In this document: positions 16,391 through 24,944 of the stretch, one piece after another
Position numbering within the stretch: the first letter of the stretch is position 1
Layout: every line of letters starts with the position of its first letter
DNA from: Verrucomicrobiia bacterium
GTDB taxonomy: Bacteria; Verrucomicrobiota; Verrucomicrobiia; Verrucomicrobiales; Akkermansiaceae
Assembly: GCA_030430455.1 (NCBI GenBank)
Contig: JAUIJB010000029.1
Location: 1 to 40,599, forward strand
Length of the DNA stretch: 40,599 nt
Reading direction: 5' to 3'
The notes under the pieces: generated by a model
What the model was told of the DNA's origin: nothing
Databases searched by the model: none
The model's input: the letters and a program-made list of their open reading frames with translations, nothing else
Translations under genes and position numbers: made by a program

Positions 16391-17200
16391 ATGCTTCTTC
16401 ACTTCTACAAGATGAACGGCGCCGGCAACGACTTCGTCGTGGTCGACAACCGTGACCTCGCCCTCCAGCTGACGCGCGAGCAGATCGCGCTGCTTTGCGA
16501 CCGCCACCGCGGCATCGGCGCCGACGGCCTGCTCGCGGTCGAGCCGGCCGAGAGCGGGGCCGACTTCCGCTTCCGCTACTACAACGCCGACGGCGGCGAG
16601 GCCGAGATGTGCGGCAACGGCGCACGCTGCTTCGGCCGCTTCACCTCGGCGCTGATGGAGGAGATGCCCGACCGGGTCACCTTCGAGACCATCGCCGGCA
16701 CCCTCGCCGCGGAGATCGTCGAGGAGAACATCCGCATCGCCATGTCCGATCCGGTCGACCTGGAAATGGACAGCGGCGCCGCGGTCGACGGGCTCGACGC
16801 CGTGCTCCACACGGTCAACACCGGCGTGCCCCACGTGGTCGCCTTCGTCGACGATCTCGGCGGCACCGACGTGGTCCGCCACGGCCGCGCGATCCGCCGC
16901 CACGAGCGCTTCGCGCCGAACGGCACCAACGCCAACTTCGTCGAGGTCCTCGCCCCGGGCCACATCGCCATCCGCACCTACGAGCGCGGCGTCGAGGACG
17001 AGACCCTCGCCTGCGGCACCGGCATGGTCGCCGGCGCCCTGTTCCACCACCTGCGCAGCGGCGACCCCGCCCCGATCATGGTCGACGTGAAGGGCGGCGA
17101 GACCCTCGAGATCGGCTTCGAGCGCGACGGCGACGACTTCCGCCACGTCACCCTCACCGGCCCCGCCGACTTCGTCTTCGAGGGCGACATCGAGATCTGA
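16391..17200 (+). CDS. dapF: Diaminopimelate epimerase
   Basis: DapF converts LL- to meso-diaminopimelate for lysine and peptidoglycan. The start MLLHFYKMNGAGNDFVVVDN is the standard N-terminus, and both catalytic cysteines are present in MCGNGARC and LACGTGM. RYYNADGGEAEMCGNG, GVPHVV and NANFVEV are also typical. Length is 269 residues (E. coli 274). The frame is open upstream to 16259, but only the ATG at 16391 gives the conserved N-terminus. It probably shares a transcript with trpA. Confidence 0.97.
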   Translation: MLLHFYKMNGAGNDFVVVDNRDLALQLTREQIALLCDRHRGIGADGLLAVEPAESGADFRFRYYNADGGEAEMCGNGARCFGRFTSALMEEMPDRVTFETIAGTLAAEIVEENIRIAMSDPVDLEMDSGAAVDGLDAVLHTVNTGVPHVVAFVDDLGGTDVVRHGRAIRRHERFAPNGTNANFVEVLAPGHIAIRTYERGVEDETLACGTGMVAGALFHHLRSGDPAPIMVDVKGGETLEIGFERDGDDFRHVTLTGPADFVFEGDIEI

Positions 17201-17330
17201 GCGGCCGGGGCGACCGTGAACCCGGCATCCACCCGCTCCGGGAGGGCGCCGTACGGCTCGCCATCGCTCCCCCCGGATGCACCGGATCATCCTTCCTTAC
17301 ATGCCAGGCGGACCCGGGCCAAGGTCCCTG

Positions 17331-18578
17331 ATGCTCCCGAAACCCGCTCTTCGGGCGGGCGCCGTTCTTCTCGCCGCCCTCGCCCCCCACACGCTACCCG
17401 CCCAGATCACGGTCGATGGCTCGCTCGGTACGGATCCCTACACCTTCTCCTTCTACCAGAACGTCCCGACCACGTTCGGTGACAACAGCGATGCCGACAC
17501 CCTCGCTGCGAACGGATCGGAGCAGGACGGCCTCCATGCCGCAATCGTCGGCTCCGATCTCCACCTCCTGCTGACCGGCAACCTCGAGACCAATTTCAAC
17601 AAGCTCGAGATCTTCATCGACAGCAAGCCCGGCGGCCAGAACACCCTCGCCGGCGACAACCCCGACATCGACTTCAACGGCCTCAATGCCATGGCCGGGC
17701 TGAGCTTCGACGAGTGCTTCGGTGCCGACTACTACCTGAATGTCTCCGGCGGTGGCTCCCCGGTGGAGTTCTTCGTCAACTACGCCGAGTTGCGCCCGGG
17801 CGGCACGGCGATCTTCCTCGGTCAGGCCGACACCGCGGGCACCGCCGTGGACCTGCTCAACGACGTCCGGATCGGCATCGACAACAGCAACACCGCCGGG
17901 GTCAGCGCCACCGCCGTCAACACGCCCGACGCCGTGACGACCGGCATCGAACTCCGCATTCCGCTGAGCCTCGTCGGCGGCCTCAACGAGCACCTGCGCA
18001 TCACCGCTTTCATCAATTCCGACAACCACAGCTTCGTCTCCAACAAAAGCCTGCCCGGCAGCGGCTCCGCCACCAACCTCGGATCGGTCGGCAGCGTGGA
18101 CTTCGCAAGCCTCGCCGGGGACCAATTCACAACCGTGCACGGCCAGAACGAACAGTTTGGCCTCGAGAACTTCTGGACGAACACGGGAGCCGGCGACTGG
18201 ACCTTTGGCGGAAACTGGAGCTTCGGGTCCCCGGTTGCCAGCTGGGATGCCTTCGCCCGGATCGACAATGGCGGGACCGCCCAGGTCACTTCCGACATCC
18301 GGGCCTCGAACCCTTCCTGCACGGTGGTCCTCGGCAGCTGCCCGGGGGACTCTGGATCCCTCGAGATCGCCGCCGCGGGGGGGCTCCGCGTCGAGGATGT
18401 CATCGTGAGCGATGGCCACCTGATGGTTGGCGATCTCGGCACGGGAACCCTCAGCGTCGAGGGGACGCTTGAGGTCGACTCCCGCCTCACCCTCGCCGGA
18501 ACCACCAGCAGCCAGATTTCCTTGTCGGGAACGGCCACCGTGTCGGCGAGCGACGTGGTGCTCGGGCGCGCACGGTGA
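17331..18578 (+). CDS. Exported surface protein, 5' part of a frame-disrupted gene
   Basis: The ATG at 17331 is preceded by AAGG 8 bp upstream, one of the few visible ribosome sites in the window, and starts a signal peptide ending near LPAQ. Residues ~30-230 form a beta-rich domain with NLETNFNKLEIFIDSKPGGQN, a sequence type I associate with PEP-CTERM/choice-of-anchor surface proteins. From about residue 285 there are repeated beta strands of the kind seen in autotransporter-like passengers (LMVGDLGTGTLSVEGTLEV). The frame ends at TGA 18576 in mid-repeat, without a C-terminal anchor. The next frame starts at the overlapping GTG and continues the same repeat type, so the two were probably one gene. 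Confidence 0.72.
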   Translation: MLPKPALRAGAVLLAALAPHTLPAQITVDGSLGTDPYTFSFYQNVPTTFGDNSDADTLAANGSEQDGLHAAIVGSDLHLLLTGNLETNFNKLEIFIDSKPGGQNTLAGDNPDIDFNGLNAMAGLSFDECFGADYYLNVSGGGSPVEFFVNYAELRPGGTAIFLGQADTAGTAVDLLNDVRIGIDNSNTAGVSATAVNTPDAVTTGIELRIPLSLVGGLNEHLRITAFINSDNHSFVSNKSLPGSGSATNLGSVGSVDFASLAGDQFTTVHGQNEQFGLENFWTNTGAGDWTFGGNWSFGSPVASWDAFARIDNGGTAQVTSDIRASNPSCTVVLGSCPGDSGSLEIAAAGGLRVEDVIVSDGHLMVGDLGTGTLSVEGTLEVDSRLTLAGTTSSQISLSGTATVSASDVVLGRAR

Positions 18579-21500
18579 TCGACGGGGCCAATGTCTCGTT
18601 CAGCATCGCCTACGGCCTGACCCTCACCCCGGACAGCCTCCTCGAGGCGCGGATCCCGGCCGGCGGGGCATCGACCGTCAGTGTCGGTGGAACCGCCACG
18701 CTCGGCGGCACCCAAGTCCCCATCGACAAGGACCTCACCATCGATGCCTCGTCGCTCCCGGGCGGGCTGACCATCGACGCCGCCGACAGCTCCCGCATTT
18801 TTGATATCAACCCGGGCACCCCCACGGTCACCCTCGATTCGCTGACCCTGGAAAATGGCGCGGCCGACGACGGCGGCGGTATCCGCAACCTCGGCACCCT
18901 CATCCTGCGCGACTGCACGATCCGCGGTTGCAGCGCGACCGGCCTCGGCGGTGGCCTCTTCAACGACAACGGGGGCACCGTCACCCTGGAGCGCTGCACG
19001 CTTTCGGCAAACGACTGCGACGGCGACGGCGGGGGCATCGCGAACCAGGACGGTGGAGCAGCGACGACCCTCCACCTCCACCAGTCCACCCTAAGCGGGA
19101 ATTCGGCCGCGGATGAAGGTGGCGGCATCTGGAACAGCGGAGTCGCCGTCATTCGCTCCTCGACGATTTCTGAAAACATCTCCGGTGGAGCGGGCAGCGG
19201 CATCCAAAGCGTCGGGGTCTCCGCAGACCTGACCGTCGAGAATTCGATCCTGGCCGGCAACACCGGCGGAACCGACCTCGGTGGCACGATCGACACCCCG
19301 CTGGGCAGCAATCTGGTCGGCGGCAGTCCGTTGCTTGCCCCGCTCGGTAACCACGGCGGGCCCACCCGGACGATGATCCCGCTCCCGGCCAGCCCCGCCA
19401 TCGATGCGAGCGCGACCACTCCTTTCCTCAGCGACCAGCGCGGTTATTGGCGCGTGGTGGGAACGGCGGCCGACATCGGCGCGGTCGAGGTGGGCCCGAC
19501 CCTCGCCTGGTGGCGCTTCGAGGATGGACCGGCGGATACCGAAGTGGTTCACAATGATCCCAGCGCCGGCGTCTTCTCCGCCGACATTCCCGACCGCTCG
19601 GGCCAGGGCAACGACCTCGCGGTCTGGACCACCGGCGGGGGCACCGGCTACGCCTACCGTTCCGACACGCCCCTCCCGGACGTTCCCGGCGCTGGCGCCG
19701 TCAACCAGCTGAGCGTCCAGAACACCGGCGACTTCCCCGCGATGTTCACCAGCCCCACGGGAGACCTCCAGGGCATCACCCCGCAGGCCTGGACCATCGA
19801 GGCCGCCTTCAAGCCGGAGGCCAGCGGATCCTTCCGCACCCTCGTCGGCCGTGACAGCCAGGGCGCCAACACCGCCAATGTTCCCTTCGACGCGAACCTC
19901 GCCGCCCTCTACCTCCAGATCACCGACGACGACCGGCTGGCCATCAAGTTCTGCGACGAGGACGGCTACTGGCACGAGGCACTCTCCGCGCCCGGGCTGG
20001 TTCCGGGTTTCGACTCCGGATCCGACCCGGGCGGTTCCAGCGGCCAGTGGCAGGCCGCCGCCGCGGTCAGCGATGGCACCACCCTGCGGCTCTACCACCG
20101 CAACTTCGGGGCCGGCGATGCCGCCTACACCCTGGTGGCCACGGCCGACCTGGGCGCCTCCGGCAGCACCGACACCCGCCTCACTGCCGGCAGCGGATCC
20201 GGACCGGACTGGACTGCCGGTGCGTGGAGCGTCGGTGAACTCCTCATCGACAAGAGCCTCACCATTGACGCCTCGACCCTCGCCGACGGCCTCACCGTCG
20301 ATGCCTCCGGTGTCCCCCGCGCCTTTCTCGTCACCTCCACCGGCGTCACCCTTGGCTCGCTCCATGTCATCGGCGGCAACACCACCGACGGTGCCGGTAT
20401 CCTCAATGCTGCCAATGCCGGTCTCACGGTGAGGAACAGCACCGTCTCCGCGGGAACCGTCACCGGAGTCGGCGGCGGCCTGGTCAACTCGGGCTCAGGC
20501 AGCACCGCGACGCTGAACCACTGCACGGTGGCGGGAAACTACGCCGGCGACAACGGAGGAGGCATCCGCAATGTGGCGGAGCTCCACCTGAACAACACCA
20601 TCGTCGCCGGAAACTCCGCGGGGGGGGCGAGCCTCGACCTTTCGAACTCGGGTGGCGGTGGGGTTTCCACCCGCGGCGTCAACCTGCTCTCCAGCCTCGG
20701 GGGCTCCTCGCTTTCCGCGGGTTCTTCGGTGATTGTCGGCGACCCCATGCTCGCGCCTCTCGACGGCTACGGCGGGCCGACCGAAACCAGACCGCTCCTT
20801 CCCGGCAGCCCGGCCCTCGACGCCGCGGGCAGCACCGATCCCGGCGGCAGCGACCAGCGCGGGTTTCCCCGCTTCGTCAACGGCGCCCTCGACATGGGCG
20901 CCGTGGAGGTCGGGCAAGTCACCGTCCTCAACAACACCGACTCCGGAGCAGGCTCCCTGCGCCAGGCCATCGCGGACGCCACCAATTTCAGTATCATCGA
21001 TTTCGCCGAGCCCCTCTCCGGAGACAGCATCCTGCTAGGCACGGAACTGCTGATCAACAAGGACCTCATCATCGACGCCTCCGCCCTGGCCTCCCCGGTC
21101 ACCCTCGACGCCCAGCAGAATTCCCGCGTCATTCACATCGGTTCCGGCGGACACACTGTGACTCTCGACTCCCTCGTGATCACCGGCGGGCGCACCCCGG
21201 ACGCCACCGGTGGCGACGCGACCCACGGCGGCGGCATCTTCAACGACGGCGGCACCCTGACGATCGCCCGCTCCACAATCACCGGTAACGCCACCGGGGA
21301 CGGTGCTTCCAGTATCAGCATCGGCACCATCGACCTCGCGAATTCCACCCTCTCGGGCAACTCGTGCGGGGCAGGTGGTCTCGCGGGCGCAGGCCCTACC
21401 CCAGGTGTCAACGGAGCCGCTGGCAATGGCGGCGGCCTGTTCAAGGCCGGCGGCACCCTGGCGATGAGCAACACCCTCGTCGCCGAGAACCTTGCCTCCC

Positions 21501-22177
21501 CGGACACCAACCTCGCGGGAAGCATCGACTCCGGCACCCACAACCTCACCTCCGGCGACCCCCTCCTCGCCCCGCTCGGCGACTACGGCGGCCCCACCCC
21601 GACCCGGCCGCCGCTGCCCGGCTCGCCCGCCATCGAAGGCGGCACCGACACCGGCAGCCTCCCCGCCACCGACCAGATCGGCAACCCGCGGGTCGCGGGA
21701 CCACTGCCCGACATCGGCTCGGTCGAGGCGCTGCCCCTCGCCCTCCTGTCGCTCGCCGACTCCGACGACGACGGCATCCCCGATGTCCTCGAAGGCCCGG
21801 GGGGCCCCTACCCGCACCTTGTGGTCCGATCTAGCCCGGACACCATCGATGCCGCCCTCGACACCGACTCCGACGGCCGCACCGACGCACAGGAAATCGC
21901 CTCGATGACCGACCTGTTCGACCCGGACGACTTCTTCCGCATCCTCTCCATCGGCCCGGCCCCCGGCTTCGACACCGATTCCGGGGTCCAGGTCACCCTC
22001 CCCACCTTCCCCGGCCTCCACTACGGCTTCGAGTATGGCGACCTGAAATCGCCCTACGTCCTCCATGGCCCCTCGATCGAGGCCACGGGTTACGAGACCA
22101 CGATCGAGGTCGACCTCGACCCCTCCGGCTTCCTGCGCGCCTACAGCAGTTCGACGCCGGTGGTGGAACCGCCGTGA
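18575..22177 (+). CDS. Beta-helix / LamG / choice-of-anchor Q surface protein, 3' part of a frame-disrupted gene
   Basis: The frame opens at GTG 18575 inside the upstream stop (GTGA) and encodes 1200 residues with no signal peptide of its own. Three units carry a start of the IDKDLTIDASSL type, parallel beta-helix repeats (GGGIRNLGTLILRD-like) and end in a choice-of-anchor Q motif of the form LAPLGxxGGPT...GSPAIDA...DQRG...DIGAVE, at about 19303-19497, 20678-20920 and 21538-21730. A LamG-like lectin domain (LAWWRFEDGPADTEVV onward, about 19495-20235) is wedged between units 1 and 2. The end has calcium-binding-like DSDDDGIPD and DTDSDGRTDAQE and a Verrucomicrobia-type C-terminal domain. The product is predicted to be extracellular or surface-bound if it is translated with the upstream signal peptide. 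Confidence 0.72.
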   Translation: MIDGANVSFSIAYGLTLTPDSLLEARIPAGGASTVSVGGTATLGGTQVPIDKDLTIDASSLPGGLTIDAADSSRIFDINPGTPTVTLDSLTLENGAADDGGGIRNLGTLILRDCTIRGCSATGLGGGLFNDNGGTVTLERCTLSANDCDGDGGGIANQDGGAATTLHLHQSTLSGNSAADEGGGIWNSGVAVIRSSTISENISGGAGSGIQSVGVSADLTVENSILAGNTGGTDLGGTIDTPLGSNLVGGSPLLAPLGNHGGPTRTMIPLPASPAIDASATTPFLSDQRGYWRVVGTAADIGAVEVGPTLAWWRFEDGPADTEVVHNDPSAGVFSADIPDRSGQGNDLAVWTTGGGTGYAYRSDTPLPDVPGAGAVNQLSVQNTGDFPAMFTSPTGDLQGITPQAWTIEAAFKPEASGSFRTLVGRDSQGANTANVPFDANLAALYLQITDDDRLAIKFCDEDGYWHEALSAPGLVPGFDSGSDPGGSSGQWQAAAAVSDGTTLRLYHRNFGAGDAAYTLVATADLGASGSTDTRLTAGSGSGPDWTAGAWSVGELLIDKSLTIDASTLADGLTVDASGVPRAFLVTSTGVTLGSLHVIGGNTTDGAGILNAANAGLTVRNSTVSAGTVTGVGGGLVNSGSGSTATLNHCTVAGNYAGDNGGGIRNVAELHLNNTIVAGNSAGGASLDLSNSGGGGVSTRGVNLLSSLGGSSLSAGSSVIVGDPMLAPLDGYGGPTETRPLLPGSPALDAAGSTDPGGSDQRGFPRFVNGALDMGAVEVGQVTVLNNTDSGAGSLRQAIADATNFSIIDFAEPLSGDSILLGTELLINKDLIIDASALASPVTLDAQQNSRVIHIGSGGHTVTLDSLVITGGRTPDATGGDATHGGGIFNDGGTLTIARSTITGNATGDGASSISIGTIDLANSTLSGNSCGAGGLAGAGPTPGVNGAAGNGGGLFKAGGTLAMSNTLVAENLASPDTNLAGSIDSGTHNLTSGDPLLAPLGDYGGPTPTRPPLPGSPAIEGGTDTGSLPATDQIGNPRVAGPLPDIGSVEALPLALLSLADSDDDGIPDVLEGPGGPYPHLVVRSSPDTIDAALDTDSDGRTDAQEIASMTDLFDPDDFFRILSIGPAPGFDTDSGVQVTLPTFPGLHYGFEYGDLKSPYVLHGPSIEATGYETTIEVDLDPSGFLRAYSSSTPVVEPP

Positions 22178-22405
22178 TCCCTCGCTGACCACCGGGCACC
22201 GCCGCCACCCGGACCCAGGCCACCCGGCTCGTCCCCGGGCGGCGAGTCCTGGCCCCGCAAAGATGCGATCCTTCACCGCTCCGCACCGGCTGAGCTGTCT
22301 TCCGGTCGCACCGCAAGATTGCGCCCCGAGCCCCCTTCCCCGACGGCCGCAAAATCCATCCCTTAGGGGTTGGCCCTCCAGCCGCGGCCGTACATTCTCC
22401 CGCCC

Positions 22406-23290
22406 ATGAGCTTCCGAGGCACCTACACCGCCCTCATCACCCCCTTCCGCGATGGCGCCATCGACCGGCCGGCCTTCCAGGCGCTGGTCGACCGCCAGGT
22501 CGCGGCCGGGATCGACGGCATCGTCCCGGTCGGCACCACCGGCGAGTCGCCGACCCTCGACACCCCCGAGCACATCGAGGTGATCGAGCTCGCCGTCGAG
22601 TATGCCGCCGGCCGCTGCCAGGTCGTCGCCGGCACCGGCGCGAACGCCACCGATGAAGCCATCGAGCTGACCGTCGCCGCCGAAAAGGCCGGGGCGACCG
22701 GCACCCTCCAGGTCTGCCCCTACTACAACAAGCCCTCCGCCGAAGGACTCTACCAGCACTACAAGGCGATCGCCTCGGCCACCGCCCTGCCGGTCATGCT
22801 TTACAGCGTCCCCGGCCGGTCCGGGATCGAGATCCCGGTCGAGGTCGCCGCTCGCCTCGCCGCGGACTGCCCGACGATCGTCGCCATCAAGGAGGCGGGC
22901 GGCTGCGTCGATCGCGTCAACCAGCTCGTCCAGGTGCTTCCGGAGTGCTTCGCGATTCTTTCCGGCGACGACCCCCTGACGCTCGCCTTCATGGCCTGCG
23001 GCGCCACCGGCCTGGTGTCGGTGGCGGCCAACCTCATTCCCGACGTGATGGCCCGCCTCGTGCGTGCGTGCCTCAACGGCTCCTTCGACGAGGCCCTGGA
23101 ACTACAGAAGCAGTACTACCCGCTGTTCCGCGGGCTGATGTCGCTCGAGGTCAATCCGGTCCCCATCAAGGAGGCCGTCGCCCTTCAGGGCCACTGCTCC
23201 AACGAGTTCCGACTGCCGCTCGTCGGCCTCGAAGACGAAACCCGCAGTCGACTCCGGCAGCTCCTGGGGGAATACGATCTCGTGGAATGA
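22406..23290 (+). CDS. dapA: 4-hydroxy-tetrahydrodipicolinate synthase
   Basis: DapA condenses pyruvate with aspartate semialdehyde at the entry to the diaminopimelate/lysine pathway. Visible are GIVPVGTTGESPTL, the catalytic Tyr in CPYYNKPSAEGLYQHY, the Schiff-base lysine in VAIKEAGG and the ILSGDDPLTL segment. Length is 294 residues (E. coli 292). The ATG at 22406 gives the standard start SFRGTYTALITPF. The next genes are a vapBC pair and then dapB on the same strand. The 228-bp gap upstream shows no recognisable lysine riboswitch. Confidence 0.97.
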   Translation: MSFRGTYTALITPFRDGAIDRPAFQALVDRQVAAGIDGIVPVGTTGESPTLDTPEHIEVIELAVEYAAGRCQVVAGTGANATDEAIELTVAAEKAGATGTLQVCPYYNKPSAEGLYQHYKAIASATALPVMLYSVPGRSGIEIPVEVAARLAADCPTIVAIKEAGGCVDRVNQLVQVLPECFAILSGDDPLTLAFMACGATGLVSVAANLIPDVMARLVRACLNGSFDEALELQKQYYPLFRGLMSLEVNPVPIKEAVALQGHCSNEFRLPLVGLEDETRSRLRQLLGEYDLVE

Positions 23291-23291
23291 G

Positions 23292-23342
23292 GCATTTTGA
23301 TGCTCTCGGTGTTGCATTTTTCATCTTTTCGAGCATTTTTCA
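23292..23342 (+). promoter_or_regulatory. Iterated GCATTTT boxes upstream of vapB, candidate autoregulation site
   Basis: The 55-bp gap between dapA and vapB is strikingly A+T-rich. GCATTTTTCA occurs exactly at 23314-23323 and 23333-23342, and a related GCATTTTGA lies at 23292-23300. Spacings of 22 and 19 bp place the boxes about two DNA turns apart. ATGCTC (23300-23305) and GAGCAT (23332-23337) also form an inverted pair. VapB antitoxins usually bind such iterated sites in their own promoter; that role is inferred here. Confidence 0.45.
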
Positions 23343-23345
23343 CTC

Positions 23346-23552
23346 GTGAGGATCACCGTCGATATCGAGGCCGATGTCTTGGAAGACGCGATGCGCCTGA
23401 CCGGCGAAAGCAAGAAGGGACCCGCGATCGTCAAGGCCGCCCAGGGGTTCATCCGGCGCGAGATGGCGCGGGAATTCGGGCGCAAGCTGACGGAGGGCGA
23501 GTTCGGCGACTACCCGATGACCAATGACGAGATCGAGGACTTCGACCGTTGA
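23346..23552 (+). CDS. vapB: VapB-type antitoxin
   Basis: The 68-residue protein begins RITVDIEADVLEDAMRLTG, a ribbon-helix-helix-like DNA-binding half typical of VapB antitoxins of the DUF2191 type. It continues with a helix (GPAIVKAAQGFIRREMAREF) and ends in an acidic tail (NDEIEDFDR) that would wrap the toxin. The start is GTG at 23346; no in-frame ATG precedes it. It is followed after 3 bp by vapC. By family it neutralises VapC and represses its own promoter. Confidence 0.85.
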   Translation: MRITVDIEADVLEDAMRLTGESKKGPAIVKAAQGFIRREMAREFGRKLTEGEFGDYPMTNDEIEDFDR

Positions 23553-23555
23553 GCG

Positions 23556-23987
23556 ATGGTTCTTGTCGACACCAGCGCCTGGATCGAGGCCCACCGCCTC
23601 GCCGGCGAGGCGGCGGTCAAGCTCGCCGTCCGGGGGCTTCTCGACGCCTTCGAGGCCACTCTCTGCGGGCCGGTGGAGATGGAGTTTCTCGGCGGTGCGC
23701 GACCCGAGGAGCGCGACCGCCTGCAGGCCTGGTGCTCGATCGTTCCCTACCTGCCCAACGACCAGCGGATCTGGCGCCGGGCGGCCACCCACTATTCCCT
23801 GCTGCGTCGGAACGGATTGACCGTGCCGTGGAACGACGTCCTGATCGCCACCCTGGCGCTCGACGCGGACTGCCGGGTGTATGCGGTGGACAAACACTTC
23901 ACCGCCATGGCACCGATTCTCGAACTCAAGCTCTACACGCCCGGCTTCGCCGGAACCTTCCGACCCCCAACCGAAGAACCCTCATGA
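23556..23987 (+). CDS. vapC: VapC-type PIN-domain ribonuclease toxin
   Basis: The 143-residue protein has the PIN fold: MVLVDTSAWIEAH with the first Asp at residue 5, the Glu in CGPVEMEFLGG, the central Asp in VPWNDVLIATLAL and the last Asp in VYAVDKHF. All four acidic metal ligands are present, so it should be an active Mg-dependent RNase; VapC toxins usually cut tRNA or rRNA. Its stop overlaps the dapB start as ATGA, so its translation is directly coupled to an essential biosynthetic gene. The C-terminal ~15 residues are low-complexity. Confidence 0.9.
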   Translation: MVLVDTSAWIEAHRLAGEAAVKLAVRGLLDAFEATLCGPVEMEFLGGARPEERDRLQAWCSIVPYLPNDQRIWRRAATHYSLLRRNGLTVPWNDVLIATLALDADCRVYAVDKHFTAMAPILELKLYTPGFAGTFRPPTEEPS

Positions 23988-24721
23988 CCCGACTCCTGAT
24001 CACCGGCAAGTCCGGCCGCATGGGCCAGACCATCATCGAGGCCGCCGGCGAGAACCCGGCCACCGAGGTCGCCGCCACCCACGACGTCGGCGAGGACCTC
24101 GATGCCGCCATGGCCAAGGCCGACGCCGTCATCGACTTCACCATCCACTCGTTCACGGAGGAAGTGGTCGCGACCGCCCTCAAGCACGGAACCCGGCTGG
24201 TCATCGGCACCACCGGCCACAGCGACAACGAGCGCGAAGTCATCGCCGAGGCGGCGAAGAGCCTGCCCGTGGTCTTCGCGCCGAACTACTCGATCGGGGT
24301 CAACACCCTGTTCTGGCTGACCCGCAAGGCGGCGCAGGTACTCGATCCCGAGCGCTTCGACATCGAGGTCACCGAGATGCACCACCGCCACAAGATCGAC
24401 GCTCCCTCCGGCACCGCCCGGCGCCTGCTCGAGATCCTCAACGAGGAGACCGGCACCTGCTACGACGACGACATCCGCCACGGCCGGGTCGGCCTGACCG
24501 GGGCGCGCAGCAAGAGGGAGATCGGCATGCACACGCTGCGCGGCGGCGACGTCGTCGGCGACCACACCGTCATGTTCGCCGCCGAGGGCGAGCGCCTCGA
24601 GCTCACCCACAAGGCCTCCTCGCGGATGACCTTCGCCGCCGGCGCCGTGCAGGCCGCCGTCTGGCTCGCCGACCAGCCGGCCGGCCTCTACGACATGCAG
24701 GATGTGCTGGGGTTGAAATGA
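23984..24721 (+). CDS. dapB: 4-hydroxy-tetrahydrodipicolinate reductase
   Basis: DapB reduces the DapA product with NAD(P)H in the diaminopimelate pathway. The N-terminal nucleotide motif ITGKSGRMGQTI, the GTTGHSDNE segment and the catalytic EVTEMHHRHKIDAPSGTA are present. Length is 245 residues, within the family range. The ATG at 23984 overlaps the vapC stop (ATGA). The dapB stop in turn overlaps another ATG (24718, ATGA) that was probably once the start of folK. The gene itself looks intact. Confidence 0.96.
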   Translation: MTRLLITGKSGRMGQTIIEAAGENPATEVAATHDVGEDLDAAMAKADAVIDFTIHSFTEEVVATALKHGTRLVIGTTGHSDNEREVIAEAAKSLPVVFAPNYSIGVNTLFWLTRKAAQVLDPERFDIEVTEMHHRHKIDAPSGTARRLLEILNEETGTCYDDDIRHGRVGLTGARSKREIGMHTLRGGDVVGDHTVMFAAEGERLELTHKASSRMTFAAGAVQAAVWLADQPAGLYDMQDVLGLK

Positions 24722-24768
24722 CCGGCGCGGTCGTTCTTCCAGCCTCCGCTTCGGATCGGGCGAAGACG

Positions 24769-24928
24769 GAAGACTTCAAGACAGAAGACGGAAGACTGGA
24801 GGCCATGGGCAACCACTCGCACCTCTCCCTCTTCACACCCACCTGCTTCCCTCCGGCATCTCGAATCCACCCGAAGACCCACTTCTTCTCCATCCCTCAA
24901 GTCTTCTGTCTTCCGTCTTCCAGTCTTC
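24769..24928. repeat. Inverted-repeat element with GAAGAC-tandem arms, at the folK 5' end
   Basis: Two 34-bp arms (24769-24802 and 24895-24928) are inverted copies matching at 29 of 34 positions. Each arm is itself built from GAAGAC-type units. Between them lies about 92 bp without a gene. The left arm is preceded by another GAAGACG unit at 24762. The element sits between the ATGA at the end of dapB and the first conserved codons of folK. Its layout is the same as the element at 28514-28745, but the sequences are unrelated. Confidence 0.7.
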
Positions 24929-24944
24929 TGACTCCCGCGCAGCG

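Noticed and set aside
22178..22405. Lysine riboswitch upstream of dapA
   Set aside because: I could not find the conserved lysine-aptamer core or a terminator switch; the gap is only GC-rich without a convincing fold.
24769..24928. CRISPR-like array from the iterated GAAGAC units
   Set aside because: Units are 6-8 bp, inverted between the arms and without regular unique spacers; no cas genes are present.
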